NCBI RefSeq assembly: GCF_018390605.1
Contig: NZ_JAHBGD010000012.1
Location: forward strand, 92,226 to 156,225
DNA: 64,000 bases
Source: Ancylobacter defluvii
GTDB taxonomy: Bacteria > Pseudomonadota > Alphaproteobacteria > Rhizobiales > Xanthobacteraceae
Direction of reading: 5' to 3'
The position numbers and the translations under genes are program-made. This document shows positions 29,458 to 37,568 of the stretch, piece after piece (within the stretch, counting starts at the first letter, position 1; each line of letters starts with the position of its first letter). A model generated the notes under the pieces. It worked only from the letters and a program-made list of their open reading frames with translations. It ran no database searches and had not been told where the DNA came from.

Positions 29458-30237
29458 TTACTCGGCCACCCAGCCGCCGTCGATCTGCTGCAGCGAGCCG
29501 GTGATCGACTTCGCGCCGTCGCTGCAAAGGAACACGGCCAGCGCCGCCACTTCCTCGACCTTGACGAATTCCTTGGTCGGCTGTTCGGCCAGCAGGAATT
29601 CCTTCACCTGCTCCTCGGTGATGCCGCGCGCCTTGGCGGTGTCGGGGATCTGCTTCTCGACGAGAGGCGTCCATACATAGCCGGGGCAGATGGCATTCAC
29701 CGTGATGCCGAAGGTCGCGGTCTCCAGCGCCACCGTCTTGGTCAGGCCGGCAATGCCGTGCTTGGCCGAGACATAGGCCGATTTGAACGGCGAGGCGACC
29801 AGCGCATGCGCCGAGGCGGTGTTGATGATGCGGCCCCATTTGCGCGCCTTCATGCCCGGCACCGCCGCCTTGGTGGCGTGGAAGGCGGCCGAGAGGTTCA
29901 GCGCGATGATGAGGTCCCACTTGTCGTCCGGAAAATCCTCGATCGGCGAGACATGCTGCACGCCGGCATTGTTGACGAGAATGTCGACCGAGCCGAGCTG
30001 CTCCTCGCCGAACTTTATCAGCGCCGCGCATTCCGAGCCCTTGGTGAGGTCGGCGGCGGAATACACCGCCTTCACGCCGAACTCGCTCTCGATGCCGGAG
30101 CGCTCCTTCTCGATCGCCGCCGCATCGCCAAAGCCGTTGAGCGTGATGTTCACGCCCTCGGCCGCCAGCGCACGGGCGATGGCGAGGCCGATCCCGCTGG
30201 TCGAGCCGGTGACGACGGCGTTCTTACCCTTGAGCAT
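29458..30237 (-). CDS. bdhA: 3-hydroxybutyrate dehydrogenase (SDR family)
   Basis: The 259-residue short-chain dehydrogenase oxidises 3-hydroxybutyrate to acetoacetate with NAD, feeding PHB-derived carbon into central metabolism. It has the Rossmann motif TGSTSGIGLAIA, NNAGVQHVSPIEDF with the substrate-contacting His, the catalytic Ser in INTASAHAL and YVSAKHG with catalytic Tyr and Lys, ending QQIDGGWVAE as in BdhA proteins. ATG at 30237 gives MLKGKNAVVTG. It is the first gene of bdhA-patatin and is divergent from zur. Confidence 0.94.
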   Translation of the reverse strand: MLKGKNAVVTGSTSGIGLAIARALAAEGVNITLNGFGDAAAIEKERSGIESEFGVKAVYSAADLTKGSECAALIKFGEEQLGSVDILVNNAGVQHVSPIEDFPDDKWDLIIALNLSAAFHATKAAVPGMKARKWGRIINTASAHALVASPFKSAYVSAKHGIAGLTKTVALETATFGITVNAICPGYVWTPLVEKQIPDTAKARGITEEQVKEFLLAEQPTKEFVKVEEVAALAVFLCSDGAKSITGSLQQIDGGWVAE

Positions 30238-30325
30238 CGAAAATTCTCCTGCCTGAGTTCTGCGGCATCGCAACCAATCGCGGGACGGCTCGCCGCCGCG
30301 CGGCCTCGTCCCCATATGAGTCACG

Positions 30326-30351
30326 CTAGCATGGCCGCCGGTCATTGCTAG
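30326..30351. repeat. Imperfect inverted repeat between bdhA and zur
   Basis: CTAGC at 30326-30330 pairs with GCTAG at 30347-30351, and ATGGCC with GGTCAT continues the match inward with one mismatch and one bulge. It lies in the shared divergent region and could be an operator for either gene. No factor is indicated. Confidence 0.4.
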
Positions 30352-30425
30352 TCCCGTCGCACGGTCGCAAACGGCTGGCCGCGAAGACGGTTTCCCGTTT
30401 CCTATCCGTCAGCTACGATCCTTGC

Positions 30426-30929
30426 ATGACAGTTCCGGCCGCCGCACATCATGACCATGACCATACCGCCTGCGTAGCCGACGTGCTCGCGCGCGCCGAG
30501 GCATGCTGCGATGCGAGCGGCGCCCGGCTGACGCCGCTGCGCCGGCGGGTGCTGGAGACGCTGGCACAGAGCCACATACCGCTCGGTGCCTATGACCTGG
30601 TGGAAAAGCTCGGCGCCGTCGGCGAGCGCCCGCCGCCGATGTCGGTCTATCGTGCCCTCGACTTCCTGGTCGCCGGGGGCCTGGCCCACCGCATCGAGAG
30701 CCGCAACGCCTTCCTCGCCTGCGGCCGGGCGCATGAAGCCGATGACGTGATCGTGTTCCTGATCTGCGAACGCTGCGGCCTCACCGACGAGGTCGCCTCC
30801 CACGCCATCGGCCGTGACATCGCCTGGGCGACCCGCGCCGCCGGCTTCACGCCGCGCACCCCGGTGCTGGAGATCGCCGGCACCTGCGCCCGCTGCCGGA
30901 CGGAGGCCGGCAAGGCCGCCGCCAGTTGA
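30426..30929 (+). CDS. zur: Fur-family regulator, probable zinc regulator Zur
   Basis: The 167-residue protein has a His/Asp-rich N-terminus (AHHDHDHTAC), a winged helix with RLTPLRRRVLETLAQSHIPLGAYDLVEKL and MSVYRALDFLVAGGLAHRI, and two structural-zinc CxxC pairs (Cys114/117, Cys154/157). The Zur type is favoured over Fur by YDLVEKL, HRIES.NAFLAC and the zinc transporter block at 42-46 kb with candidate operators. It would repress zinc uptake genes when zinc is sufficient. ATG at 30426 was chosen; upstream residues are not family-like. It is divergent from bdhA. Confidence 0.85.
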   Translation: MTVPAAAHHDHDHTACVADVLARAEACCDASGARLTPLRRRVLETLAQSHIPLGAYDLVEKLGAVGERPPPMSVYRALDFLVAGGLAHRIESRNAFLACGRAHEADDVIVFLICERCGLTDEVASHAIGRDIAWATRAAGFTPRTPVLEIAGTCARCRTEAGKAAAS

Positions 30930-31014
30930 CGCCGGCGGTTGACGCAAGCTTGCGCCCGGCCTACCCCTCCGGGCTGTTCTTCCTACTGGCCGTCACGCCG
31001 CCGGAACCCGTGTC

Positions 31015-32298
31015 ATGACTGCTGAAACCGCCCCGATCGTCGCGCCCGAGCTGGAAGCCGCCGGCCCGCATGAGCGGCGCCTCACCGTGCCGGTCAAGGT
31101 CGGCGCGGTCACGGTGGGCGGCGGCGCGCCGGTGGTGGTGCAGTCGATGACCAACACCGACACCGCCGATGCCGAGGCGACCGCGCGCCAGGTGGCGGCG
31201 CTGGCCCGCGCCGGCTCGGAAATCGTGCGCATCACCGTCGATCGCGAGGAATCCGCCCGCGCCGTGCCGGAGATCCGCGAGCGCCTCGCCCGCATGGGGC
31301 TCGACACCCCGCTGGTCGGCGATTTCCACTATAATGGCCACCTGCTGCTGGCGAACTTCCCCGAATGCGCCGAAGCGCTGGCGAAGTACCGCATCAATCC
31401 CGGCAATGTCGGCTTCGGCAACAAGCGCGACCGCCACTTCGCCACCATCGTCGAGATCGCCATCAAGCACGACAAGCCGGTGCGCATCGGCGCCAATTGG
31501 GGCTCGCTCGACGACGATCTGCTCACCCGACTGATGGACGACAACGCCAAGCTGCCGCGCCCCGCCGACGCCCGCGCGGTGACCCGCGAGGCGCTGGTGC
31601 GCTCGGCGCTGCTCTCCGCGGCGCTGGCCGAGGAGATCGGCATGAAGCGCGAGAAGATCATCCTCTCCGCCAAGGTCTCGGCGGTGCAGGACCTGATCAC
31701 CGTCTATGCCGAGCTTGCCCGTCGCGCCGATTACGCGCTGCATCTCGGTTTGACCGAGGCAGGAATGGGCTCGAAGGGGATCGTCGCCTCGACTGCCGCG
31801 ATGGGTGTCCTCTTGCAGCAAGGCATCGGCGACACCATCCGCGTCTCGCTCACCCCCGAGCCGGGCGGCGACCGCACCCGCGAGGTGACGGTGGCGCAGG
31901 AAATGCTGCAAACCATGGGCCTGCGCACCTTCGTGCCGCTGGTCGCCGCCTGCCCCGGCTGCGGACGCACCACCTCCACCACCTTCCAGGAGCTGGCTTT
32001 CGAGGTGCAGGACTACATCCGCACCTCGATGCCGGAGTGGAAGAAGCACTATCCCGGCGTCGAGACGCTGAACGTCGCGGTGATGGGCTGCATCGTCAAC
32101 GGGCCGGGCGAGAGCAAGCATGCCGATATCGGCATCTCGCTGCCCGGTACCGGCGAATTCCCCACCGCCCCGGTCTATATCGACGGCAAGAAGGCGATGA
32201 CCCTGCGCGGCCCCAGCCTGCGCGAGGATTTCAAGAAGATCGTCGAGGAGTATGTGGCGCGGCGCTTCGGCGTCGCCCGCGCCGGCGCGGCGGAATAA
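31015..32298 (+). CDS. ispG: 4-hydroxy-3-methylbut-2-en-1-yl diphosphate synthase
   Basis: IspG converts MEcPP to HMBPP, the penultimate step of the MEP isoprenoid route, using a [4Fe-4S] cluster. The 427-residue protein shows [48 protein letters not shown], and the cluster cysteines in CPGCGRT and [15 protein letters not shown] joins its stop to the next start. It lies 85 bp after zur and may have its own promoter; TTGACG at 30939 has no convincing -10 partner. Confidence 0.96.
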   Translation: MTAETAPIVAPELEAAGPHERRLTVPVKVGAVTVGGGAPVVVQSMTNTDTADAEATARQVAALARAGSEIVRITVDREESARAVPEIRERLARMGLDTPLVGDFHYNGHLLLANFPECAEALAKYRINPGNVGFGNKRDRHFATIVEIAIKHDKPVRIGANWGSLDDDLLTRLMDDNAKLPRPADARAVTREALVRSALLSAALAEEIGMKREKIILSAKVSAVQDLITVYAELARRADYALHLGLTEAGMGSKGIVASTAAMGVLLQQGIGDTIRVSLTPEPGGDRTREVTVAQEMLQTMGLRTFVPLVAACPGCGRTTSTTFQELAFEVQDYIRTSMPEWKKHYPGVETLNVAVMGCIVNGPGESKHADIGISLPGTGEFPTAPVYIDGKKAMTLRGPSLREDFKKIVEEYVARRFGVARAGAAE

Positions 32299-33503
32299 TG
32301 CCGGCTTCGCAGGCGCCGATGGCGGCAGGGACAAGGCCGCCGATCCCGGCCACCGTATGGGTGCTCGGCCTGGTCAGCCTGGCGATGGATATCTCCTCGG
32401 AGATGGTCCAGACGCTGCTGCCGATCTATCTCGTCACCGAGCTCGCCGCCTCGGCGCTCGCCATCGGCTTCATCGAAGGGCTGGCGGTGGCCGTCGCCAT
32501 GGTGACGCGGCTGTTCTCCGGCGTCGTTTCCGACTGGACCAGCAAGCGCAAGCCGCTGGCCGTGCTCGGCTATGGCCTCGGCGCGGTGTCGAAGCCGATG
32601 ATCCCGCTCGCCGGCTCGCTCGGCTGGATCGTCGCCGCCAAGGCGCTCGACCGCATCGGCAAGGGCATTCGCGGCGCCCCGCGCGACGCGCTGATCGCCG
32701 ATACCACCCCGCCGGAGATTCGCGGCGCCGCCTTCGGGCTGCGCAAGTCGCTCGATACCGTCGGCGGCTTCGTCGGCCCGCTGGTCGCCATCGGCCTGAT
32801 GCTCGCGACCGGCGGCGACATCCTCACCGTATTCTGGATCGCGACGATCCCCGCCTTCCTCGCCGTCGCGCTGCTGGTCGTCGGCATAAGCGAGCCGGCA
32901 CAACCGGCGGCGCCGGCCAAGGAGCGGCCGCGCCTTGCCGCGGCCGGCCGGCTGAACCGCACGACATGGGCGATGATCGCCGTCGCCTGCCTCTTCACCA
33001 TGGCGCGGTTCAGCGAGGCCTTCCTGCTGCTGAAATCGCAGGAAGTCGGCCTCGCCACCGCCTGGGTGCCGATCACCATGGTGGTGATGCACGCGGTCTA
33101 CGGGCTGGCCGCCTATCCGGTCGGCCGCCTGTCCGACCGCACCGGCCGCATGGGGCCGCTCGCCATCAGCCTCGTCCTGCTGCTCGCCGCCGATCTGGTG
33201 CTGGCGCAGGCCGGCACGTTGCTGCCGTTCTTCGCCGGCATCGTGCTGTGGGGGCTGCATATGGGCTTCTCGCAGGGCATCCTCGCCACGCTGATCGCCG
33301 ATGCCGCGCCGGCGCAGTTGAAGGCGACCGCCTTCGGCGTCTTCAACCTGATGACCGGGCTGACGGTGCTCATGGGCAACATCGCCGCCGGCTGGCTGTG
33401 GCAAGCGCACGGCTCGTCCGCGACCTTCCTGGCGAGCGGGGCGCTGGCGGCGCTGGCGCTCCTCGCCTTCCTGCTGCTGCGCGAGACCTGGCGGCCGGCC
33501 TGA
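32298..33503 (+). CDS. MFS transporter
   Basis: The 401-residue protein has about 12 hydrophobic segments and MFS marks: SLAMDISSEMVQTLLPIYL at helix 1, the loop 2-3 signature GVVSDWTSKRKPLAVLGYGLG, and the GKGIRGAPRDALIADTTP / AAFGLRKSLDTVGGFVGP stretch typical of a bacterial drug or metal-associated MFS clade. In the second half, GRLSDRTGRMGPLA repeats the loop motif. Its ATG overlaps the ispG stop (TAATG), so it should be co-translated with IspG. The substrate is unknown. Confidence 0.85.
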   Translation: MPASQAPMAAGTRPPIPATVWVLGLVSLAMDISSEMVQTLLPIYLVTELAASALAIGFIEGLAVAVAMVTRLFSGVVSDWTSKRKPLAVLGYGLGAVSKPMIPLAGSLGWIVAAKALDRIGKGIRGAPRDALIADTTPPEIRGAAFGLRKSLDTVGGFVGPLVAIGLMLATGGDILTVFWIATIPAFLAVALLVVGISEPAQPAAPAKERPRLAAAGRLNRTTWAMIAVACLFTMARFSEAFLLLKSQEVGLATAWVPITMVVMHAVYGLAAYPVGRLSDRTGRMGPLAISLVLLLAADLVLAQAGTLLPFFAGIVLWGLHMGFSQGILATLIADAAPAQLKATAFGVFNLMTGLTVLMGNIAAGWLWQAHGSSATFLASGALAALALLAFLLLRETWRPA

Positions 33504-33567
33504 TCCCCCTGCGGGATGCGCACCACCCAACGCGTGCCACCGTTGCGTCCGCCGCACGGCACGGGCG

Positions 33568-33596
33568 TTGCCTCGCCTCGACTTTCGGCGTAAAAG
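33568..33596 (+). promoter_or_regulatory. Candidate housekeeping promoter for asd
   Basis: TTGCCT (33568-33573) and TAAAAG (33591-33596) are 17 bp apart, each four of six to consensus, about 50 bp before the asd ATG. Confidence 0.4.
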
Positions 33597-33647
33597 CCCG
33601 CGCTCGCCCGAGCTTGTGAATGGCAGGGCCGTCAGGAGATATTCGAG

Positions 33648-34685
33648 ATGGGTTACAAGGTCGCTATCGTCGGCGCCACGGGCAATGTGGGCCGCGAAAT
33701 GCTCGACATCCTCGCCGAACGCGGTTTCCCCGCCGACGAGGTGGTTGCGCTCGCCTCCCGCCGTTCGGTCGGGACGGAGGTCTCTTTCGGCGACAAGACC
33801 CTGAAAATTAAAGCCCTCGAGAACTATGACTTCTCCGACACCGACATCTGCCTGATGTCGGCCGGCGGCGAGGTATCGAAGCAGTGGTCGCCGAAGATCG
33901 GCGCCCAGGGCTGCGTCGTCATCGATAATTCCTCGGCCTTCCGCTACGACAGCGACGTTCCGCTGATCGTGCCGGAAGTCAACGCCGATGCGGTGAAGGG
34001 CTTCACCAAGAAGAACATCATCGCCAATCCGAACTGCTCGACCGCGCAGCTCGTGGTGGCGCTGAAGCCGCTGCACGATCTGGCGACCATCAAGCGCGTG
34101 GTGGTGGCGACCTATCAGTCGGTGTCGGGCGCCGGCAAGGAGGCGATGGACGAATTGTTCTCGCAGACCCGCGCCGTGTTCGTCTCCGACCCGATCGAGG
34201 CCAAGAAGTTCCCCAAGCGCATCGCCTTCAACGTCATTCCTCACATCGACGTCTTCATGGAAGACGGTTACACGAAAGAGGAATGGAAGGTGATGGCGGA
34301 GACGAAGAAGATCCTCGATCCGAAGATCAAGCTCACCTGCACCGCCGTGCGCGTGCCGGTGTTCGTCTCGCATTCGGAAGCGGTGAACGTCGAGTTCGAG
34401 CGCCCGATCACCGTCGAGGAGGCCACGCAGGCCCTGCGCAACGCGCCGGGCGTGCTGGTGGTCGATAAGCGCGAGGCCGGCGGCTACATCACGCCTTACG
34501 AGGCGGCCGGCGAGGATGCCACCTATGTGTCGCGCATCCGCGAGGACGCGACGGTGGAGAACGGCCTCTCCTTCTGGTGCGTGTCGGACAATCTGCGCAA
34601 GGGCGCGGCACTGAACGCGGTGCAGATCGCCGAAGTGCTGGTGAACCGCAAGCTGCTGCAGCCGAAGTCCCAGAAGGCGGCGTGA
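33648..34685 (+). CDS. asd: Aspartate-semialdehyde dehydrogenase
   Basis: Asd reduces aspartyl phosphate to aspartate semialdehyde for lysine, methionine, threonine and peptidoglycan precursors. The 345-residue protein has VAIVGATGNVGREML for NADP, SAGGEVS, NPNCSTAQLVVAL with the catalytic cysteine, and RVPVFVSHSEAVNVEFE with the catalytic histidine. AGGAG precedes the ATG. Its last codons (GCG GCG TGA) form the beginning of the first unit of a downstream 35-bp tandem repeat. Confidence 0.96.
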   Translation: MGYKVAIVGATGNVGREMLDILAERGFPADEVVALASRRSVGTEVSFGDKTLKIKALENYDFSDTDICLMSAGGEVSKQWSPKIGAQGCVVIDNSSAFRYDSDVPLIVPEVNADAVKGFTKKNIIANPNCSTAQLVVALKPLHDLATIKRVVVATYQSVSGAGKEAMDELFSQTRAVFVSDPIEAKKFPKRIAFNVIPHIDVFMEDGYTKEEWKVMAETKKILDPKIKLTCTAVRVPVFVSHSEAVNVEFERPITVEEATQALRNAPGVLVVDKREAGGYITPYEAAGEDATYVSRIREDATVENGLSFWCVSDNLRKGAALNAVQIAEVLVNRKLLQPKSQKAA

Positions 34686-34904
34686 GCCGACTTCTGTCAT
34701 AGAGACCTGAGGCGGCGTGAGCCGACTTCTGTCATAGAGACCTGAGGCGGCGTGAGCCGGCTTCTGTGGCAGAGACCTAAGGCGGCGTGAGCCGGCTTCT
34801 GTCGCAGAGACCTAAGGCGGCGTGAGCCGGCTTCTGTCGCAGAGACCTAAGGCGGCGTGAGCCGGCTTCTGTCGCAGAGACCTAAGGCGGCGTGAGCCGG
34901 CTTC
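34676..34904. repeat. 35-bp tandem repeat array, 6 full units plus 19 bp
   Basis: Units start at 34676, 34711, 34746, 34781, 34816 and 34851, with a partial unit at 34886-34904. Each begins GGCGGCGTGAGCCG and ends AGAGACCTRA. Units 1-2 share GACTTCTGTCATAG, unit 3 is intermediate, and units 4-6 are identical, indicating recent spread from the 3' side. The first unit includes the asd stop codon, so the array arose from the gene's own 3' end. It fills the first 219 bp of the gap 34686-35036. Confidence 0.97.
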
Positions 34905-34928
34905 CGGTTTGCAGCCTGAAAATTCGAG

Positions 34929-34953
34929 ACGGCCGCCTTCGGGCGGCCGTTTT
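34929..34953 (+). terminator. Rho-independent terminator of asd
   Basis: A 9-bp stem ACGGCCGCC / GGCGGCCGT closes a TTCG tetraloop and is followed by TTT. It lies just beyond the tandem array, so the array is transcribed as part of the asd 3' UTR. Confidence 0.9.
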
Positions 34954-35036
34954 CATTTCCGCGATCCGGTGTCACGTTTCGGTCGAACTCCTCATGGATC
35001 AATGGTGCTCCCGCCGTTGATCATCGGATTCGGCCT

Positions 35037-35678
35037 TTGGCTCGCCTCCTCGCCCGTTTCGCCGCTCTCGCTCTTGCGCTGGCCGCCCTCGCCTCGCCCG
35101 CCGCGGCGCATCCGCATGTGTGGGTGGTGATCAATTCCCAGCTGCTCTACGGACCTGACGGCGCCCTCACCGGCGTGCGCCACGACTGGACCTTCGACGA
35201 AGGGTTTTCCAGCTTCGCCCTGCAAGGCCTGGAGCAGACCCCCGACGGCAAGCCGACGCCGAAGACGCTCTCCGAGCTCGCGCAGGTCAACATCGATTCG
35301 CTCAAGGAATTCGACTATTTCACCTATGCCAAGCGTGGGAAGGAGCAGTTCCCCTTCGCCCCGCCGCGCGACTACAGCCTCACCTATGACGGCACGGCGT
35401 TGACGCTGCATTTCACCCTGCCGCTGCAAAAGCCGCTGCCGGCCAAGGGCAGCACGGCGGTCGACGTCTACGACCCGACCTATTTCGTCGCCTTTCAGCT
35501 CGCCGACAATGATCCGGTGAAGCTCGCCGGCAGTCCGGCCGGCTGTACGGTGGATGTGCATCGGCCCGATCCGGCGGCCGGCTCCACCAGCCTGTCGGAA
35601 GGCTTCTTCAACGCGCTGACCTCGGCGAGCAATTTCGGCTCGCAATTCGCCAACCGCGCCACGGTGAGTTGCCCGTGA
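35037..35678 (+). CDS. DUF1007 family periplasmic protein
   Basis: The 213-residue protein has a signal peptide (MARLLARFAALALALAALASPAAA) followed at once by HPHVWV, the hallmark of DUF1007 (PF06226), where the new N-terminal histidines likely bind metal. The remainder is beta-rich (DWTFDEGFSSFALQGLE, VDVYDPTYFVAF). These proteins nearly always pair with a NicO-type transporter, as here by a GTGA overlap, and probably deliver or accept Ni, Co or Zn in the periplasm. TTG at 35037 is the only plausible start before the signal peptide. GATCAA/TTGATC arms 14 bp apart lie upstream (34997-35022). Confidence 0.82.
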   Translation: MARLLARFAALALALAALASPAAAHPHVWVVINSQLLYGPDGALTGVRHDWTFDEGFSSFALQGLEQTPDGKPTPKTLSELAQVNIDSLKEFDYFTYAKRGKEQFPFAPPRDYSLTYDGTALTLHFTLPLQKPLPAKGSTAVDVYDPTYFVAFQLADNDPVKLAGSPAGCTVDVHRPDPAAGSTSLSEGFFNALTSASNFGSQFANRATVSCP

Positions 35679-36628
35679 GGCGCACGGCCTGGCTGCTGGT
35701 GGGCGGTCTCGTCGCCGGTATCGTTCTCGCGCTGCCCGCCCTCGCCCAATCGCCGTTCGGCGTCGCGGCGCCGCCGCCCGCGCCGGACGGCCTTGCCGGC
35801 TTCATCCTCGCCAAGCAGGCGGAGTTCTACCGCCTGCTCACCGGCGCGGTGCGGGCCGCCAAGCAGGACGGCTCGGCGCTTTATCTGCTCGGCGGCATCT
35901 CTTTCGCCTATGGCATCTTCCACGCCGCCGGGCCGGGACACGGCAAGGCGGTGATCTCCTCCTATCTGCTGGCCAATGAGGCGAGCCTCAAGCGCGGCAT
36001 CGGCCTCGCCTTTGCCAGCGCCCTCGCCCAGTCGCTCACCGCCATACTGGTCGCCGGCATCTTCGCCGTCGTCCTCGGCGCCACCGCCGCCACCATGCAG
36101 CGCGCGGTGTTCCTCATCGAGATCGCCGCCTATGGCCTGATCGTGCTGCTCGGCACCCGGCTCGCCTATGTTAAGGCGCGCGCACTCGTCCGGGCCTGGC
36201 GCGGCGAGCCGGATCACGTCCATGCCGCCGGCGAGGCCTGCGAGGACGGCCACGCGCATCTGCCCGGCCCGGCGGCGCTGCCGCGCGGCGGCTTGCGGGA
36301 ATGGTGGGCGGCGGTGCTGTCGGTCGGCCTGCGCCCATGCAGCGGCGCGATCCTGGTGCTGGTGTTCTCGCTCACCCAGGGCATCTTCTGGGTCGGCGCC
36401 GCCTCCACCGCGCTGATGGGGGTCGGCACCGCGATCACGGTCAGCGCCGTCGCCGCCATCGCGGTGTTCGCCAAGCATCTGGCGGTGCGGCTGGCGGCGA
36501 AGCGAGAGGGCAACGGCATCGCGGTGGCGTTGCGGGCGGTGGAACTCGCCGCCGCCCTCGCGCTGGTCGCCTTCGGCCTCGCCTTGCTGTTCGGCTTCAT
36601 GGCGAGCGAGCGGCTGGGCCTCGGCTGA
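35675..36628 (+). CDS. NicO/RcnA-like nickel-cobalt transporter
   Basis: The 317-residue membrane protein has an N-terminal signal-like helix and six more hydrophobic helices, with AAGPGHGKAVISSYLL (the HxxHGK-like metal motif of NicO/RcnA, PF03824), a His-containing loop DHVHAAGEACEDGHAH at about residues 182-197, and SVGLRPCSGAILVLVFSL. The family moves Ni2+ or Co2+ across the inner membrane; direction and metal cannot be read from sequence. GTG at 35675 overlaps the DUF1007 stop. A TTG at 35669 is an alternative. A strong terminator follows. Confidence 0.86.
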   Translation: MRRTAWLLVGGLVAGIVLALPALAQSPFGVAAPPPAPDGLAGFILAKQAEFYRLLTGAVRAAKQDGSALYLLGGISFAYGIFHAAGPGHGKAVISSYLLANEASLKRGIGLAFASALAQSLTAILVAGIFAVVLGATAATMQRAVFLIEIAAYGLIVLLGTRLAYVKARALVRAWRGEPDHVHAAGEACEDGHAHLPGPAALPRGGLREWWAAVLSVGLRPCSGAILVLVFSLTQGIFWVGAASTALMGVGTAITVSAVAAIAVFAKHLAVRLAAKREGNGIAVALRAVELAAALALVAFGLALLFGFMASERLGLG

Positions 36629-36641
36629 GGCGGGCCATGAA

Positions 36642-36669
36642 AAAGCCCGCGCGTGACGGCGCGGGCTTT
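36642..36669. terminator. Bidirectional rho-independent terminator
   Basis: An 11-bp stem AAAGCCCGCGC / GCGCGGGCTTT with a 6-nt loop lies between the convergent NicO-like and acetoacetate decarboxylase genes. A-run and T-run on the two sides suit both directions. Confidence 0.9.
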
Positions 36670-36705
36670 CCGATCGCTTCGCGGCATCGCTGCGCGGCGT
36701 GGCGC

Positions 36706-37446
36706 TCAGTCCTTCAGATAGTCATACGCAACCTTGCCAAGCCCGAGCGTCAGGTCGGACTTGATGTGCACGGCTGAGAGCACCTCCAGCACCGGCAGCT
36801 TGGCGACGTCGCAGATGGCGTGCGGGAACAGGCCGAGCGCCGCCGGTCCCGTCCATGCCTCCTTGATGGTGACGTCCTCGAGATAATACTCGACCAGCTC
36901 GCAGATCCGCGCCGAGCCGTCGACATGCGGGATGATCTTGATCATCCAGTTCGGCGCCAGCATCGATTTGAGCACCGCGTCCTTGTCGAGCGCCTCGTAT
37001 TTGTAGCCCATGGTGCCGCAGGCGCAGAGCACGCTGCCATAGTTCAGCTTGGCCACCAGCACGTCGCTCTCGACCGCGAAGCTGGGCTTGGCGAGCTTCT
37101 TGGGGAAACCCCACAGCTCGCGGCCGCCGGCGATCGGCGCCTCGTCGTCGAGATACATCGAGTGGACGAAGCCGCCCTTCTTGCCCTCGAACTCCACCGG
37201 GATCACCTGCCCGGTCTCGGTGTAGTCGCCGAAGCCGGTGGAATCCGGCATGCGGATGAACTCGTATTTGACGATCGGCTCGACCACCTTCAGCGGCTCG
37301 GGCACTACCTTTTCCAGCGCCGCCGGGTCGGTGCGGTAGGTGATGATGAAATATTCGCGGTTGAAGAAGCGATACGGCCCCTTGGGATAAGAGGGGCTGG
37401 TCAGCGGCATCGAATAGGCGGTCTTGCGGACGTCCTCGATCTTCAT
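36706..37446 (-). CDS. adc: Acetoacetate decarboxylase
   Basis: Adc turns acetoacetate into acetone and CO2. The 246-residue protein matches family length and shows [21 protein letters not shown] at the N-terminus, [15 protein letters not shown], and [15 protein letters not shown], in which the first of the paired lysines corresponds to the Schiff-base lysine (Lys115 in Clostridium), with RELW supplying the conserved Arg and Glu. With bdhA 7 kb away it could drain ketone bodies from PHB breakdown. It stands alone; ATG at 37446. Confidence 0.93.
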   Translation of the reverse strand: MKIEDVRKTAYSMPLTSPSYPKGPYRFFNREYFIITYRTDPAALEKVVPEPLKVVEPIVKYEFIRMPDSTGFGDYTETGQVIPVEFEGKKGGFVHSMYLDDEAPIAGGRELWGFPKKLAKPSFAVESDVLVAKLNYGSVLCACGTMGYKYEALDKDAVLKSMLAPNWMIKIIPHVDGSARICELVEYYLEDVTIKEAWTGPAALGLFPHAICDVAKLPVLEVLSAVHIKSDLTLGLGKVAYDYLKD

Positions 37447-37568
37447 GGCATGCGGTCCTTGCTGAGATGCATCAAGCCTAGCCCATTTGCCGCGACGCGG
37501 TAGAGGTTCCTTGCCGGATCGCCGGACGAAGCGGCGGCACCCGGCCGCCCCGCCTGTCGATCCCCGCC

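Noticed and set aside
32175-34700. An 841-residue minus-strand open frame opposite the MFS and asd genes
   Set aside because: It spans two clearly real genes on the other strand and reads as Arg/Glu/His-rich shadow sequence.
34676-34904. A possible CRISPR array
   Set aside because: The units are directly contiguous with no spacers and no cas gene is near. It is a simple tandem repeat.
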